Shown piece by piece: positions 16,478 to 30,859 of a stretch of DNA of 64,000 bases (position 1 is its first letter; each line of letters starts with the position of its first letter). The DNA is from Halomonas jincaotanensis. Lineage in GTDB: Bacteria > Pseudomonadota > Gammaproteobacteria > Pseudomonadales > Halomonadaceae. The stretch covers positions 1-64,000 of the forward strand of contig NZ_JAHCLU010000021.1 in NCBI RefSeq assembly GCF_018448785.1. Direction: 5' to 3'. Under the pieces are notes generated by a model. It had not been told where the DNA came from. It saw only the letters and a list, made by a program, of their open reading frames with translations, and made no database searches. A program made the translations under genes and the position numbers.

Positions 16478-18409
16478 ATGGGACGCATCATCGGTATTGA
16501 CCTGGGGACCACCAACTCCTGCGTGGCCGTGCTCGACGGCGACAGCGCAAAGGTGATCGAAAACGCTGAAGGCGCGCGTACCACGCCCTCCATCATCGCC
16601 TACACCGATGATGGCGAGACGCTGGTGGGACAAGCGGCCAAGCGCCAGGCGGTTACCAATCCGCACAACACGGTTTACGCCATCAAGCGTCTGATCGGCC
16701 GTCGTTTCAAAGACGATGTCGTTCAGAAGGACATCAAGATGGTGCCCTACAAGATCACCGAGGCCGACAACGGCGACGCCTGGGTGGAAGTGAAGGGCAA
16801 GAAGCTGGCACCGCCGCAGGTCAGCGCGGAAATCCTCAAGAAGATGAAGAAGACCGCGGAAGACTACCTGGGTGAAGAAGTCACCGAGGCGGTCATCACC
16901 GTGCCGGCCTACTTCAATGATTCCCAGCGCCAGGCCACCAAGGATGCCGGCCGCATCGCCGGTCTCGAGGTCAAGCGCATCATCAACGAGCCGACCGCGG
17001 CTGCGCTTGCCTACGGCATGGACAAGTCGCGCGGCGACAAGACCATCGCGGTCTATGACCTGGGCGGCGGTACCTTCGATATCTCCATCATCGAAGTGGC
17101 CGATGTCGACGGCGAGACCCAGTTCGAGGTGCTGGCCACAAACGGCGACACCTTCCTGGGTGGCGAAGACTTCGACATGCAGCTGATCAACTACCTGGTC
17201 GCTCAGTTCAAGTCCGACAGCGGCATCGACCTGTCCGGCGACAATTTGGCCATGCAGCGCCTCAAGGAAGCCGCCGAGAAGGCCAAGATCGAGCTGTCCA
17301 GCGCTCAGCAGACCGATGTCAATCTGCCCTACATCACCGCTGATAACACCGGTCCCAAGCACCTGAACGTCAAGGTGACCCGCGCCAAGCTGGAGTCGCT
17401 GGTGGAGGAGCTGGTCAAGCGCTCCATGGGGCCGTGCAAGACCGCGCTGGCCGATGCCGGCCTGTCCGCCTCCGAGATCGACGACGTGATCCTGGTCGGC
17501 GGTCAGACCCGCATGCCCATGGTGCAGAAGAGCGTGGCCGACTTCTTCGGCAAGGAAGCGCGCAAGGACGTCAACCCGGATGAGGCCGTGGCCGTGGGTG
17601 CGGCGATTCAGGGTGGTGTACTCGGCGGCGACGTCAAGGACGTGCTGCTGCTCGACGTGACCCCGCTGACCCTGGGCATCGAGACCCTGGGTGGCGTGAT
17701 GACGCCGCTGATCGAGAAGAACACCACCATCCCGACCAAGAAGACTCAGACCTTCTCGACCGCGGACGACAATCAGACAGCCGTGACCATTCACGTGCTG
17801 CAGGGCGAGCGCAAGCAGTCAAGCGGCAACAAGTCGCTGGGCCGCTTCGACCTCGCCGACATTCCGCCGGCGCCGCGCGGCGTGCCGCAGATCGAGGTCG
17901 CCTTCGATCTCGACGCCAACGGCATCCTCAACGTCTCGGCCAAGGACAAGGCCACCGGCAAGGAACAGTCGATCGTCATCAAGGCTTCCAGCGGTCTTTC
18001 CGAGGACGAGATCGAGCAGATGGTCCAAGACGCCGAGGCTCACGCCGATGAGGACAAGAAGTTCGAGGAATTGGTGCAGCTGCGCAACCAGGCCGATGGC
18101 ATGATCCACGCCTCGCGCAAGACCCTCGAGGAAGCCGGCGAGCATGCGGGCGACGAGGAGAAACAGGCTATCGAGACGGCCATCTCCGAGCTCGAGGAAG
18201 CGATCAAGGGCGACGACAAGGACGACATCCAGGCCAAGCTGGACAAGTTGACCGAAGCGTCCGGCAACCTGGCGCAGAAGATGTATGCGGCCCAGGCCGA
18301 TGCCGCCCAGCAGTCCGAGGGTGGTGGCGATGAGGCCGGCACCAAGCAGGAAGATGACGTGGTCGACGCCGAGTACGAGGAAGTCAACGACGACCAGAAG
18401 AAGCAATAA
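16478..18409 (+). CDS. dnaK: Chaperone DnaK (Hsp70)
   Basis: The 643-residue protein carries all Hsp70 landmarks. [11 protein letters not shown] is at the N-terminus, [13 protein letters not shown] at about 190-205, and [11 protein letters not shown] at about 335. The substrate-binding domain contains [16 protein letters not shown], and the C-terminal tail ends [14 protein letters not shown]. It binds exposed hydrophobic peptides in an ATP-controlled cycle with DnaJ and GrpE. Good ribosome site GAGGAGCT before ATG. A long open frame on the opposite strand is a composition artefact. Confidence 0.99.
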   Translation: MGRIIGIDLGTTNSCVAVLDGDSAKVIENAEGARTTPSIIAYTDDGETLVGQAAKRQAVTNPHNTVYAIKRLIGRRFKDDVVQKDIKMVPYKITEADNGDAWVEVKGKKLAPPQVSAEILKKMKKTAEDYLGEEVTEAVITVPAYFNDSQRQATKDAGRIAGLEVKRIINEPTAAALAYGMDKSRGDKTIAVYDLGGGTFDISIIEVADVDGETQFEVLATNGDTFLGGEDFDMQLINYLVAQFKSDSGIDLSGDNLAMQRLKEAAEKAKIELSSAQQTDVNLPYITADNTGPKHLNVKVTRAKLESLVEELVKRSMGPCKTALADAGLSASEIDDVILVGGQTRMPMVQKSVADFFGKEARKDVNPDEAVAVGAAIQGGVLGGDVKDVLLLDVTPLTLGIETLGGVMTPLIEKNTTIPTKKTQTFSTADDNQTAVTIHVLQGERKQSSGNKSLGRFDLADIPPAPRGVPQIEVAFDLDANGILNVSAKDKATGKEQSIVIKASSGLSEDEIEQMVQDAEAHADEDKKFEELVQLRNQADGMIHASRKTLEEAGEHAGDEEKQAIETAISELEEAIKGDDKDDIQAKLDKLTEASGNLAQKMYAAQADAAQQSEGGGDEAGTKQEDDVVDAEYEEVNDDQKKQ

Positions 18410-18520
18410 CCGCCACGGCCATGCCTTGGACGACGGTAGCGCGGGGGTCTGACTCGACTCCCGCGTTGCCGTTTCCGCGGCCAAGGCGTTAACTGCGTAG
18501 ACCAGGAGGCGCATGGACCC

Positions 18521-19657
18521 ATGTCCAAACGCGATTATTACGAGGTGCTGGGCGTCGAGCGTGGGGCCGATCAGAAAGACATCAAGAAGGCCTATCGACG
18601 CTTCGCCCAGAAATACCACCCCGACCGCAACCCCGATGACGATACGATGGCGGCAAAATTTCGTGAGGTCTCCGAAGCCTACGAGATTCTGAGCGACGAG
18701 GAGAAACGGGCCGCCTACGACCAGTTCGGACACGCCGGGGTCGAAGGTCAGGCCGGCGGTTTCGGCGGCGGTGGCGCCGGGGCCGGAGGTTTCAGCGATA
18801 TTTTCGGCGACGTGTTCGGCGATATTTTTGGCGGTGGCGGCGGGCGTCGGCATCCCAATGCGCCGGCTCGCGGCAGCGATCTTCGGTATAACCTCGAGCT
18901 CGATCTCGAAAGTGCAGTAGCCGGCACGACCGTCGACATCCGCGTGCCGCGTCACGTGGAGTGCGAGCGCTGCGATGGCGGGGGCGCCGAGCCGGGCTCT
19001 TCCAAGGACACCTGTCCGACCTGCCAGGGCCACGGCCAGGTGCGCATGCAGCAGGGCTTCTTCGCCGTGCAGCAGACCTGCCCGACCTGTCACGGCAGCG
19101 GCCAGCACATCAAGGTGCCGTGCCACAAGTGTAACGGCGAAGGCCGGGTACGCGAGACACGCACCCTCTCGGTGAAGATTCCGGCTGGTGTCGATACCGG
19201 CGATCGCATACGCCTCAACGGCGAAGGCGAAGCGGGGATCAACGGTGGTCCGCCGGGGGATCTCTACGTGCAGGCCAACATCAGGCCGCACGACATCTTC
19301 CAGCGCGATGGCCGTCACCTGCAGTGCGAGGTACCGATCAACTTCGTGGATGCCGCCCTGGGCGGTGAGCTCGAAGTGCCGACGCTGGATGGCCGGGTCA
19401 AGCTGAAGATTCCGCCGGAAACCCAGACCGGCAAGGTGTTCCGGCTCAAGGCCAAGGGCATCAAGCCGGTCCGTGGAGGCCTGCCAGGCGACCTGTTGTG
19501 CAAGGTGGTCATCGAGACCCCGGTCAAGCTCAGCGAGCACCAGAAGGACCTGCTGCGCGAGTTCCAAGACAGCCTGAGTGGCAGCAACAGCCACTCGCCG
19601 AAGAAGAGCAACTTCTTCGACGGCGTGAAGCGGTTCTTCGAGGACATGAAGCCGTAA
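18521..19657 (+). CDS. dnaJ: Chaperone DnaJ (Hsp40)
   Basis: The 378-residue type I J-protein has an N-terminal J domain with the HPD motif (KYHPDRNPD, about 32-40) and a Gly/Phe-rich linker. The zinc-binding region (about 145-210) has four CxxCxGxG-type repeats: [24 protein letters not shown] and CHKCNGEG. The C-terminal client-binding barrels follow. It stimulates DnaK ATPase and delivers clients. It lies 111 bases after dnaK; a GC-rich hairpin (about 18440-18466) in that gap may tune expression. Confidence 0.99.
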   Translation: MSKRDYYEVLGVERGADQKDIKKAYRRFAQKYHPDRNPDDDTMAAKFREVSEAYEILSDEEKRAAYDQFGHAGVEGQAGGFGGGGAGAGGFSDIFGDVFGDIFGGGGGRRHPNAPARGSDLRYNLELDLESAVAGTTVDIRVPRHVECERCDGGGAEPGSSKDTCPTCQGHGQVRMQQGFFAVQQTCPTCHGSGQHIKVPCHKCNGEGRVRETRTLSVKIPAGVDTGDRIRLNGEGEAGINGGPPGDLYVQANIRPHDIFQRDGRHLQCEVPINFVDAALGGELEVPTLDGRVKLKIPPETQTGKVFRLKAKGIKPVRGGLPGDLLCKVVIETPVKLSEHQKDLLREFQDSLSGSNSHSPKKSNFFDGVKRFFEDMKP

Positions 19658-19683
19658 GGTGTCTTCACCGGTAAACGATAGAG

Positions 19684-19710
19684 CCCTGGCATCACTCGAT
19701 GCCGGGGTTC
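19684..19710 (+). terminator. Terminator after dnaJ
   Basis: CCCTGGCATC, an ACTC loop and GATGCCGGGG are followed by TTCTGTT. The hairpin separates dnaJ from the convergent HNH gene. Confidence 0.65.
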
Positions 19711-19733
19711 TGTTGCGTTCTGAGCTTTGCCGA

Positions 19734-20678
19734 TCAGCGCTGCAGGTGGTCGATTCGCCATGCCAGGCCATCTTCGTGGGGATGGAACCGCTCGTCCCTA
19801 GGCAGCACCAGTGGCTGTTTGTCCAGCCGCCACAGCCACTGGTTATCTTCCACTAGCGAATCGACCATGGGGCTGACGTGCCAATTCCTATCCGGTCCCG
19901 GAGCGATCAGGTGGTTGTCCATCGCCCAATGCAAGTCTGGCGTTAGCGCCAGGCCGTTGCAGGGACGATCATCACGACTTGCAGCGAAGGGAATCAGGTG
20001 GGCGGCCTCGACCAGGAAGCGAAAGTCCGGGGTGATGAAGCGTCGCCGGCTGGCTGCGCAGCAATAATCGTAGGCCTCCAGCACCAGAGAGCGGAAGGCG
20101 GCGGACCTGGCCTGGCTCTGGTCTGATTCGCGAACCTCGCCTGTCAGGCGTTCGGGGGCTTTCTCGTACTCGCCGCTAGCCAATGCCGTCTCGAGATAGG
20201 CCTGAAGTCGCGCATGGGTCTCCTTGTCAGAAGACAGGTACCGGTTGGCCATTAGCGCACAGGCCTCCCGGGCAATGGCAGGATCCTGCAGGGTCAAAAA
20301 CAGGGCCGGATCAAGTTGGGCAGCGCCGAAGCGTTGTTCGAGCTGATTCATGGATTTCGGTTGCCCCATCTGATCGGCTACCCCCTGCACGGCCTGGACA
20401 TACTCGGGGCGCCAAAGCTTGCCGGTGGGGCCTTCCCGGTTTCTCAACGCCCATATCGGCATCCATGGTCGGGCTCGGTGTCGATCTCCCGTCACCGTCT
20501 CGAAAATGTCGTGGTAGCGAGCGATCAGACGAGTATCGATCTGGATTCGCGGAGAGACGATATGACCCGCCTGAATCTCGCAGATGATCGCCAACAGAAG
20601 ACATGGCTGGTGTGGCGCGGGCCTCCCGGTACTCTGGTCGACCTTGAGCCTTGCCAGGCAGTCAAGCCGCATATCCAT
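19734..20678 (-). CDS. HNH endonuclease, possible modification-dependent restriction enzyme
   Basis: The 314-residue protein has a C-terminal HNH nuclease: YDYCCAASRRRF, then VEAAHLIPF, CNGLALTPDLHWAMDNHLI, supplying the His, Asn and His positions. The N-terminal part has GRPAPHQPCLLLAIICEI near residue 20 and PWMPIWALRN about 50 residues later. That resembles the PHKPLLLL... PFWRL pattern of N-terminal domains in HNH restriction enzymes, including sulfur-binding domains of the ScoMcrA type; this link is inference. ATG 20678 has AAGGAG 5 bases upstream. The gene is isolated, with no methylase or dnd genes nearby, which fits a type IV enzyme. Not part of the dnaJ operon (convergent). Confidence 0.7.
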   Translation of the reverse strand: MDMRLDCLARLKVDQSTGRPAPHQPCLLLAIICEIQAGHIVSPRIQIDTRLIARYHDIFETVTGDRHRARPWMPIWALRNREGPTGKLWRPEYVQAVQGVADQMGQPKSMNQLEQRFGAAQLDPALFLTLQDPAIAREACALMANRYLSSDKETHARLQAYLETALASGEYEKAPERLTGEVRESDQSQARSAAFRSLVLEAYDYCCAASRRRFITPDFRFLVEAAHLIPFAASRDDRPCNGLALTPDLHWAMDNHLIAPGPDRNWHVSPMVDSLVEDNQWLWRLDKQPLVLPRDERFHPHEDGLAWRIDHLQR

Positions 20679-20806
20679 CTGCACTCCTTCTTGCGCTCCC
20701 GGTTTCCGCTGCCCCCGGGGCACACTCTAGTCTGCGACGCCATGCTGCTCAGGCAAATGAGTATCTTATATCACTCATGTATTGGCGTGCATGCCGACGG
20801 CCCTTG

Positions 20807-21772
20807 CTACAGCCAGCCAGCACGTCGAAAGCGCAGATACAATCCACCGCAAGCCAGGCCCATCATCAGCAGGGCCAGGGGGTAGCCGAGTCGCCAGTCA
20901 AGCTCGGGCATGTGCGCGAAGTTCATGCCCCAAATGCCGGCCAGAACCGTGGCCACCGCGAAGATGGCGGCCCAGGCGGCCAAGCGTTTGTGGACCTCAC
21001 CCTCGTCGATGGCCACCATCGAGAGGTTGACCTGGATCGCGGTGATGGTCATCTCGCGAATGGTGTCCACCGATGACTCGATGCGGTGCAGGTGATCGTA
21101 GACATCACGGAAGTATTCCCGTGTCTTGCGGCAGAGTGCCGGCACCCGGCCGCCGAACAGGTGAGCCGCGGCCTCGCCAAGGGGCATGGCGGCATGCTTG
21201 AGTTTCATGGTCTGGCGCTTGAGCTTGTAGAGGCGCTCCAGGCTCCGGCGGGCCGTGCCCCTGACAAAAATCTCGTCCTCGATGCTCTCGAGCTCGGCCT
21301 GCAACGCCTCGACAACCGGGAAGTAGCGGTCGACGATGGTGTCCATGAGTGCATAGAGCACGAAAGCTGGCCCATGCCGCAGCAGCTTTGGCTCGTGCTC
21401 ACAGCGCTGACGTACCTCGGAGAACCCCCGGCCCGGGTGAAGGCGCACCGACAGCACATAGCCCGGGCCTGCGAACACGGCCACCTGGCCGGCCTCCAGC
21501 TGGTCGTCGCGCATCGTGATCATGTGCATGATCATGAACAGCGCTTCGCCGTACTCCTCGATCTTGGGACGCTGGTGCCCGTTCAGGGCATCCTCAACGG
21601 CCAGCTCATGCAGGCCGAACACCCGCTGGAAGCTGGCCATCTCCTCCTTGTCGGGGTTGTGCAGCGCCACCCACACGAAGCGGTCCGGTGTCCCCAGGTA
21701 GTCGCCGATCTCGTGGGTCTGGATATCCCGCAAGCGGCGTCCTTTCTCGTAGGCCACGCAGTTGACGATCAT
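20807..21772 (-). CDS. corA: CorA-family divalent metal transporter
   Basis: The 321-residue protein has the large N-terminal cytoplasmic domain and two C-terminal membrane helices. The signature GMN is present in GIWGMNFAHMPE just after the first helix. A basic end (RFRRAGWL) follows the second helix. The family moves Mg2+, Co2+ or Ni2+, and some members (ZntB) carry Zn2+. ATG 21772 has GAGGA 7 bases upstream; the frame extends further upstream without a comparable site. No M-box leader was recognised in the short upstream gap. Confidence 0.9.
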   Translation of the reverse strand: MIVNCVAYEKGRRLRDIQTHEIGDYLGTPDRFVWVALHNPDKEEMASFQRVFGLHELAVEDALNGHQRPKIEEYGEALFMIMHMITMRDDQLEAGQVAVFAGPGYVLSVRLHPGRGFSEVRQRCEHEPKLLRHGPAFVLYALMDTIVDRYFPVVEALQAELESIEDEIFVRGTARRSLERLYKLKRQTMKLKHAAMPLGEAAAHLFGGRVPALCRKTREYFRDVYDHLHRIESSVDTIREMTITAIQVNLSMVAIDEGEVHKRLAAWAAIFAVATVLAGIWGMNFAHMPELDWRLGYPLALLMMGLACGGLYLRFRRAGWL

Positions 21773-21958
21773 TGCTGTGTCCTCTAGCTGGGTGATAGAG
21801 CCGTGTGGAAGAGCATAGACCCTGAGGCCCCCCGCCTGCTGTCTCCCTTCGCAGCGGGCGGCATGCGGAGTGAGGGGATGACGTGCGTCGGCAGGGCTGG
21901 CGCTTCGGGGTGGCGTCGTCCTACTCTGAGCATTCACTCAAACTGAGCGGAGACTACC

Positions 21959-22237
21959 ATGCCGATTTCACGAGCCGAAATTCCTGCCGAGGATGCCCAG
22001 GGACTGGTCGATCGTCTGTGTCGGGATTGGGCGAGTGCCCAACCGGTCGATCGCGACGAGACGCAGGCGCGCATTACCTTCGACGAGGGCAGCTGTCTGC
22101 TGCAGGCCGAGCCGGATCGGTTGATCGTGGCGGTCGAGTCGTTGGATGACGAGACCCTGGATCGGCTCGAGGGTAGGGTGAATGCGACCCTGGAGGGGCT
22201 GTCGGGGGTGTCGCTGGATATCGTCTGGGAGGCGTGA
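21959..22237 (+). CDS. DUF2218 family protein
   Basis: This 92-residue protein matches the DUF2218 pattern: an N-terminal SRAEIPAEDAQGLVDRLCRDWA helix, an ITFDEGSCLLQAEPDRLIVAVE beta region, and a C-terminal helix ending LDIVWEA. Function of the family is unknown. GGAG precedes the ATG. The stop overlaps the GTG start of the downstream transporter by 4 bases, so expression is coupled. Confidence 0.8.
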   Translation: MPISRAEIPAEDAQGLVDRLCRDWASAQPVDRDETQARITFDEGSCLLQAEPDRLIVAVESLDDETLDRLEGRVNATLEGLSGVSLDIVWEA

Positions 22238-23133
22238 GGGCAAGCGCTTCGCCGCATGCCGCCCACCTGGGTATGCTGCTATGGGCGGTGTTGGTGGGGC
22301 TGTCATTCCCGGCCGTGGGCCTGATGAGCGAGTTGCCGCCGCTGCAACTCACCGCGCTGCGTTTCGCCATCGCCTGTGGCGGGCTCTGGTACCTGGCGCG
22401 TCGCTCGTCGGGCTTTGTTCCGCCCAGGCGTGTCGTGCCGCTGTACGGCTTGATGGGTTTATGCCTGGCAGGTTTTTTCGGCGCCATGTTCTGGGCCGCG
22501 CATCACGCCACTGCCGTTTCCATGTCCACTCTCTTCGTGACCGTGCCCTTGCTGAGCTATGCCCTGGGGCTGGGCTTCGGGGTCGAGCCGTTGGCCTGGC
22601 GCCTGCCGGCGATCCTGTTGCTGGGCGCGGCGGGGGCGCTGGGTCTGGCGGTCGCCGAGTCGCTGGAGCAGGGTGGCGAGCTGCGCTTCGGCATCGGTGA
22701 GGGCGTGTTCTTTCTCGGCTGTGTGTCCACGGCCCTGTATCCCGTATTGAGCAAGTGGGGACTGGTGACCGGCCGACTGCCCGACTCGGCGGCAGTACGC
22801 ACCTTCTGGAGCCTGGGACTCGGCGGCCTGTTGATCGGGCTGCTGGGACTGGTCCTCGAGCCGGTCGGGTCGTTGGCGACGATGCGCGGGCAGGACCTGC
22901 TGCTGTTGGTATATCTGGGGCTCTTCTCCACCGCCCTGACATTCTGGCTGCTGCAGCGGGCGACCTCGGTCCTCTCGCCGGGAACGGTCACCGCCTACGG
23001 CTATCTGGTGCCCTTCGTCTCCATGCTGCTGTTGTTCATTCAGACGCCGGCGCGCATCGGCTGGGCGTGGCTGCCGGGGAGTCTGCTGGTGCTTGTGGCC
23101 ATGGCGCTGCTGTTCCAGCGCGAGGCCGACTGA
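22234..23133 (+). CDS. EamA/DMT-superfamily transporter
   Basis: The 299-residue protein has ten predicted membrane helices in two EamA repeats. The first repeat contains LQLTALRFAIACGGLW, and the second has FFLGCVSTALYPVLSKW and STALTFWLLQRATSVLSP. Such proteins usually export amino acids, metabolites or drugs. The GTG start at 22234 overlaps the stop of the DUF2218 gene. Substrate unknown. Confidence 0.9.
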   Translation: MRASASPHAAHLGMLLWAVLVGLSFPAVGLMSELPPLQLTALRFAIACGGLWYLARRSSGFVPPRRVVPLYGLMGLCLAGFFGAMFWAAHHATAVSMSTLFVTVPLLSYALGLGFGVEPLAWRLPAILLLGAAGALGLAVAESLEQGGELRFGIGEGVFFLGCVSTALYPVLSKWGLVTGRLPDSAAVRTFWSLGLGGLLIGLLGLVLEPVGSLATMRGQDLLLLVYLGLFSTALTFWLLQRATSVLSPGTVTAYGYLVPFVSMLLLFIQTPARIGWAWLPGSLLVLVAMALLFQREAD

Positions 23134-24018
<885 letters not shown>

Positions 24019-24362
24019 CAGTCATTGCCCCCGGGGTTTGCAGGCCGTGGAAGACAGCCCTGTCCGACATGGCGTAGTTGAGAGGCCTGGGACTGAATGG
24101 CTACTCGGGACGTGATGTTGGTGGCTGAGAGGGTAGCCGCGGGGTGGCGAATCCTGTAACATTTCAAAAATTTTGGCCGGGCGCGCGGGTGAAAGCCCCT
24201 CTCGAGCGCTTGTTGCTTCGGCCCAGGCATTCCGAGCGAATGACAACAAGCGGGATGAAACCGGTCTTAATCGGGTTCGTCCCGCTTTTTTGCGGGTGGG
24301 CCACCGCTGTGTCGAGCCCCGGCCAACGCCGCATTCCGAGATGAACATGGGAGGACCTTGCG
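24019..24362 (+). promoter_or_regulatory. carA leader region
   Basis: This 344-base gap holds no credible gene. It contains the hairpin at 24248-24291 and a GGAGGA ribosome site 7 bases before the TTG start of carA. It probably carries the carAB promoter. Possible arginine or pyrimidine operators could not be identified. Confidence 0.5.
24248..24291 (+). terminator. Terminator/attenuator-like hairpin between dapB and carA
   Basis: AAGCGGGA (24248-24255) pairs with TCCCGCTT (24280-24287), and an inner AAACC/GGGTT extends the stem. A run of six T residues follows. It is 230 bases after dapB and 72 bases before carA. It could end dapB transcription or act as an attenuator of carAB. Confidence 0.7.
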
Positions 24363-25520
24363 TTGAACAGACCCGCGATACTGGCCCTGGAAGATGGCAG
24401 CATTTTTCACGGCACGGCCATTGGCGCCGATGGGCAAACGAGCGGTGAGGTAGTGTTCAATACGGCCATGACCGGCTACCAAGAAATCCTCACTGACCCC
24501 TCCTATACCCGACAGATCGTCACCCTGACCTACCCGCATATCGGCAATACCGGCGTCAATGCCGAGGACGTCGAGTCCGACGGCATCGCCGCCGCCGGCT
24601 TGGTGATTCGCGACCTGCCGCTTACCGCCAGCAATTTTCGCTCCGAACAATCGCTTACCGATTACCTCAAGAGTCAGAACGTGCTGGGCATCGCCGATAT
24701 CGACACGCGCCGCCTGACGCGCATCCTGCGTGACAAGGGCGCCCAAAACGGGGCGATCCTGGCCGGCATCGACGCCGAAGGGGATGACGCTGCCGAGCGT
24801 GCCCTGGGCGCAGCACGGGCCTTCCCGGGTCTCAAGGGCATGGATCTCGCTAAGGTGGTGTCCTGCCAGACCCCCTATGAGTGGCGCGAAGGCGAATGGG
24901 CGCTGGGCGAGGGCTATGCCGATGCGGCCGGCCCTGATGGAAAGGCCGAGCGGTCCTACCACGTAGTGGCCTACGACTACGGCACCAAGCGCAATATCCT
25001 GCGCATGCTCGCCTCCCGCGGCTGCCGGCTTACCGTGGTGCCGGCCCAGACACCGGCCAGTGAAGTGCTGGCGATGCAGCCCGACGGCGTTTTCCTGGCC
25101 AACGGCCCTGGCGACCCCGAGCCCTGCGATTATGCCATCAAGGCAATCCGGGAAATCCTCGAGACCGAGATTCCGGTATTCGGCATCTGCCTGGGTCATC
25201 AGCTGCTGGCGCTGGCCAGTGGGGCCAGGTCGGTGAAGATGAGCCACGGCCATCACGGCGCCAACCACCCGGTACAGGATCTCGACACCGGCCGCGTGAT
25301 GATCACCAGCCAGAACCACGGCTTCGCCGCCGACGAGGCGAGCTTACCGGCCAACCTGCGGGCCACGCACCGTTCGCTGTTCGACGGCACCCTGCAGGGC
25401 ATCGAACGCACCGACCGCCCGGCCTTCAGCTTCCAGGGACACCCCGAGGCGAGCCCCGGCCCGCGCGATGTGGCGCCGCTGTTCGATCGCTTTATCGACA
25501 TGATGAAGGCCCGTCGCTAG
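24363..25520 (+). CDS. carA: Carbamoyl-phosphate synthase small subunit
   Basis: The 385-residue protein has the CarA N-terminal domain ([14 protein letters not shown]) and a class I glutamine amidotransferase domain with the nucleophile in GICLGHQ (Cys276), plus the late PEASPGP His/Glu region. It supplies ammonia to CarB for carbamoyl phosphate, shared by arginine and pyrimidine synthesis. The start is TTG, with GGAGGA 7 bases upstream; carA of E. coli also starts with UUG. carB follows after 53 bases. Confidence 0.97.
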   Translation: MNRPAILALEDGSIFHGTAIGADGQTSGEVVFNTAMTGYQEILTDPSYTRQIVTLTYPHIGNTGVNAEDVESDGIAAAGLVIRDLPLTASNFRSEQSLTDYLKSQNVLGIADIDTRRLTRILRDKGAQNGAILAGIDAEGDDAAERALGAARAFPGLKGMDLAKVVSCQTPYEWREGEWALGEGYADAAGPDGKAERSYHVVAYDYGTKRNILRMLASRGCRLTVVPAQTPASEVLAMQPDGVFLANGPGDPEPCDYAIKAIREILETEIPVFGICLGHQLLALASGARSVKMSHGHHGANHPVQDLDTGRVMITSQNHGFAADEASLPANLRATHRSLFDGTLQGIERTDRPAFSFQGHPEASPGPRDVAPLFDRFIDMMKARR

Positions 25521-25573
25521 GCGTCGCCCCGAGAACCATCGTCGTTCGTCACCCTTATTTTGCGGAAAGCCCC

Positions 25574-28815
<3,242 letters not shown>

Positions 28816-28819
<4 letters not shown>

Positions 28820-29292
28820 ACAAGGTCCCGATGACCGTCGCCGGCGAGAAGCGTCTGCGAGACGAGCTGGAGCATCTCAAGGGGGAGGCCCGGCCCAAGG
28901 TGATCGCTGCCATCGCCGAGGCTCGCGAGCATGGCGACTTGAAGGAAAATGCCGAATATCATGCCGCCCGCGAACAGCAAGGCTTCATCGAGGGGCGCAT
29001 CCAGGAGATCGAGGGCAAGCTTTCTAGTGCCCAGGTCATCGATGTCACCAAGCTGCCCAAGACCGGGAAGGTGATCTTTGGCGTCACCGTAGAACTGATC
29101 AACCTGGAGTCCGATGACGAGGTGACCTACCGCATCGTCGGCGAGGACGAGGCTGATATCAAATCAGGCCGTATCTCGGTGACGTCCCCGATTGCCCGTG
29201 CCTTGATCGGCAAGGAGGAAGGCGACGTGGTGGTGGTCAGAACACCGGGCGGGGAAGTCGAATACGAGGTCGGCAGCGTCGAGCATCTGTAG
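28816..29292 (+). CDS. greA: Transcription elongation factor GreA
   Basis: The 158-residue factor has an N-terminal coiled coil ([37 protein letters not shown] with the acidic D-x-x-E tip) and the C-terminal FKBP-like domain. It rescues backtracked RNA polymerase by stimulating transcript cleavage. ATGA overlap with carB marks translational coupling; carAB-greA is a common order. A strong terminator follows. Confidence 0.97.
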
Positions 29293-29341
29293 CCCGTCGG
29301 GCAGCTGTAAGCTCCAAGCCGTAAGCGGTGAGTCAAGACCC

Positions 29342-29376
29342 AAAACACCCCCAAGGCAGGACCTTGGGGGTGTTTT
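29342..29376. terminator. Strong bidirectional terminator between greA and yhbY
   Basis: AAAACACCCCCAAGG and CCTTGGGGGTGTTTT form a perfect 15-bp stem with a 5-base loop, with A and T runs on the two sides. It serves the convergent greA and yhbY genes. Confidence 0.9.
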
Positions 29377-29391
29377 CTTAGTGCTTAAAGC

Positions 29392-29718
29392 TTACCGCCG
29401 CCCATGATGCTCCTCGAACCGCTTGATGTTGGAGAGCTTCGGATTGGCCTGCGGATTGCGCCGGTAGAGAAGTGCCATCTTGCCGATGGTTTGAATCTTC
29501 TCGGCGCCACTGGTCTTGACCAGCTCATCGAGCATGGCGCTGCGATCATCGCGCTCCGGCAGGGCAAGCTTGATCTTGATGAGCTCGTGATCGTTAAGCG
29601 CCCGCTCGAGTTCGGCTAGTACGCCCTCGGACGCGCCGTTCTCGGAAACCGTGACCACGGGGTCGAGATGATGCCCGATGCTGCGAAATGCTTTCTTTTG
29701 TGCCTGTGACAAGCTCAT
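29392..29718 (-). CDS. yhbY: YhbY/CRS1-CRM family RNA-binding protein
   Basis: The 108-residue protein is a single CRM domain: [28 protein letters not shown], then [12 protein letters not shown] and a [11 protein letters not shown] end matching the family GxxxLYRR motif. It associates with pre-50S ribosomal particles. ATG 29718 starts the conserved region; its ribosome site is weak. It is divergent from rlmE, as usual. Confidence 0.92.
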   Translation of the reverse strand: MSLSQAQKKAFRSIGHHLDPVVTVSENGASEGVLAELERALNDHELIKIKLALPERDDRSAMLDELVKTSGAEKIQTIGKMALLYRRNPQANPKLSNIKRFEEHHGRR

Positions 29719-29901
29719 GATATCTTGCGTCTTCCCGGTTGCGCTCAACCGCCCATGGTAAGGCGAAACCCCGTCGGACGAAAGGCGAGATGCATCGATG
29801 CCCTGCCGCTAGCGGGTCTGCTGGTCGTCCTCCTTTCACTGTCTTCGCCCACTGCCCGACCACCCGTACGTTCTCTTTTTCGTCTTCTCGCAGGTAACGA
29901 C

Positions 29902-30585
29902 GTGGCCACACCCCCTTCTTCTCGTCAGGACGCAGGCCGTCGCGCCGACAAGCGCGCTGATCGCAAGGCGGTGAGCAAGACCAGTGCTGCCTGGTTGAAG
30001 GAGCACTTCGACGATCGTTTCGTGCAGCAGCGCTGGCAGGATGGCTATCGCAGCCGTGCCAGCTATAAACTGCTCGCGCTGGACGAAAAGGATCGGCTTT
30101 TCCGGCCTGGCATGACGGTGATCGACCTGGGCGCTGCGCCCGGCGGGTGGAGTCAGGTGGCAGCAGACAAGGTGGGCGACCACGGCCTGGTCGTCGCCTC
30201 GGATATCCTGGAGATGGATGCCCTCGCGGGTGTCGAGTTCGTCCAGGGGGACTTTACCGAAGACGCGGCGCTGGAAGCGATCCTTACAATTCTCGGTGAT
30301 CGCCCGGTAGACCTTGTGATGTCCGACATGGCCCCCAATATAAGTGGCATGGCCGCAATCGATCAGCCCCGGGCGATGCACCTTGCCGAACTGGCACTGG
30401 ATCTGGCGCAACAGACCCTCTCTCCAAGGGGGCGCTTTCTGACCAAGGTCTTTCAGGGTGAGGGGTTCGATGCCTTCTTCAAGGCGCTTCGAGGTAGCTT
30501 TACACGGGTGGTGACCCGCAAACCCGATGCGTCTAGAGCGCGCTCCAGAGAGGTGTATCTGCTGGCGGAAGATTTTCGCGGCTGA
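29902..30585 (+). CDS. rlmE: 23S rRNA (uridine-2'-O-)-methyltransferase RlmE (FtsJ)
   Basis: The protein has the FtsJ fold: [13 protein letters not shown] at the N-terminus, the SAM-binding [13 protein letters not shown], then [11 protein letters not shown] and [11 protein letters not shown]. The K-D-K-E tetrad residues sit in YKL, SDMAP, TKVFQG and SREVYLLA. It methylates U2552 of 23S rRNA. The start is uncertain: GTG 29902 (227 residues, AGGTAA upstream) is used here, and GTG 29971 would give a length closer to the family norm. ftsH follows downstream, the standard neighbour, after 274 bases without a recognised gene. Confidence 0.9.
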   Translation: MATPPSSRQDAGRRADKRADRKAVSKTSAAWLKEHFDDRFVQQRWQDGYRSRASYKLLALDEKDRLFRPGMTVIDLGAAPGGWSQVAADKVGDHGLVVASDILEMDALAGVEFVQGDFTEDAALEAILTILGDRPVDLVMSDMAPNISGMAAIDQPRAMHLAELALDLAQQTLSPRGRFLTKVFQGEGFDAFFKALRGSFTRVVTRKPDASRARSREVYLLAEDFRG

Positions 30586-30859
30586 GCGTAAACGTCTCGT
30601 GGCCGAGAGGCGAGGGTGGGGTAGGCGAGTGTCAAAGCCAACCACAAGCTCTTGCAGGAGCAGTTCGCCGATAGATAGCAACGATGGCTGGCATTGTCGA
30701 ACCTTTTGTCTCGACTATGGCAGAGTGAAGTACTCTCCAAGTGGCATTGAACGCTGGCTACTCAATCCAATGTCGGCGGTGGCTGAACGCGACCGGCTCA
30801 TGTAGTGTCGAAACCATGAGGCACATCGGCCGACAGATTACAGAAGTGAGGGTGGTCCC

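Noticed and set aside
16334..17794. A 486-codon open frame opposite dnaK
   Set aside because: Antisense shadow of dnaK with His/Gly/Val-rich, domain-free sequence.
17819..19771. A 650-codon open frame opposite dnaK-dnaJ
   Set aside because: Antisense shadow created by the GC-rich codon pattern of two certain genes; no recognisable domain.
30586..30859. Sigma-32 promoter before ftsH
   Set aside because: ATTGAACG and CAATCCAAT are present but match the consensus poorly and are badly spaced.
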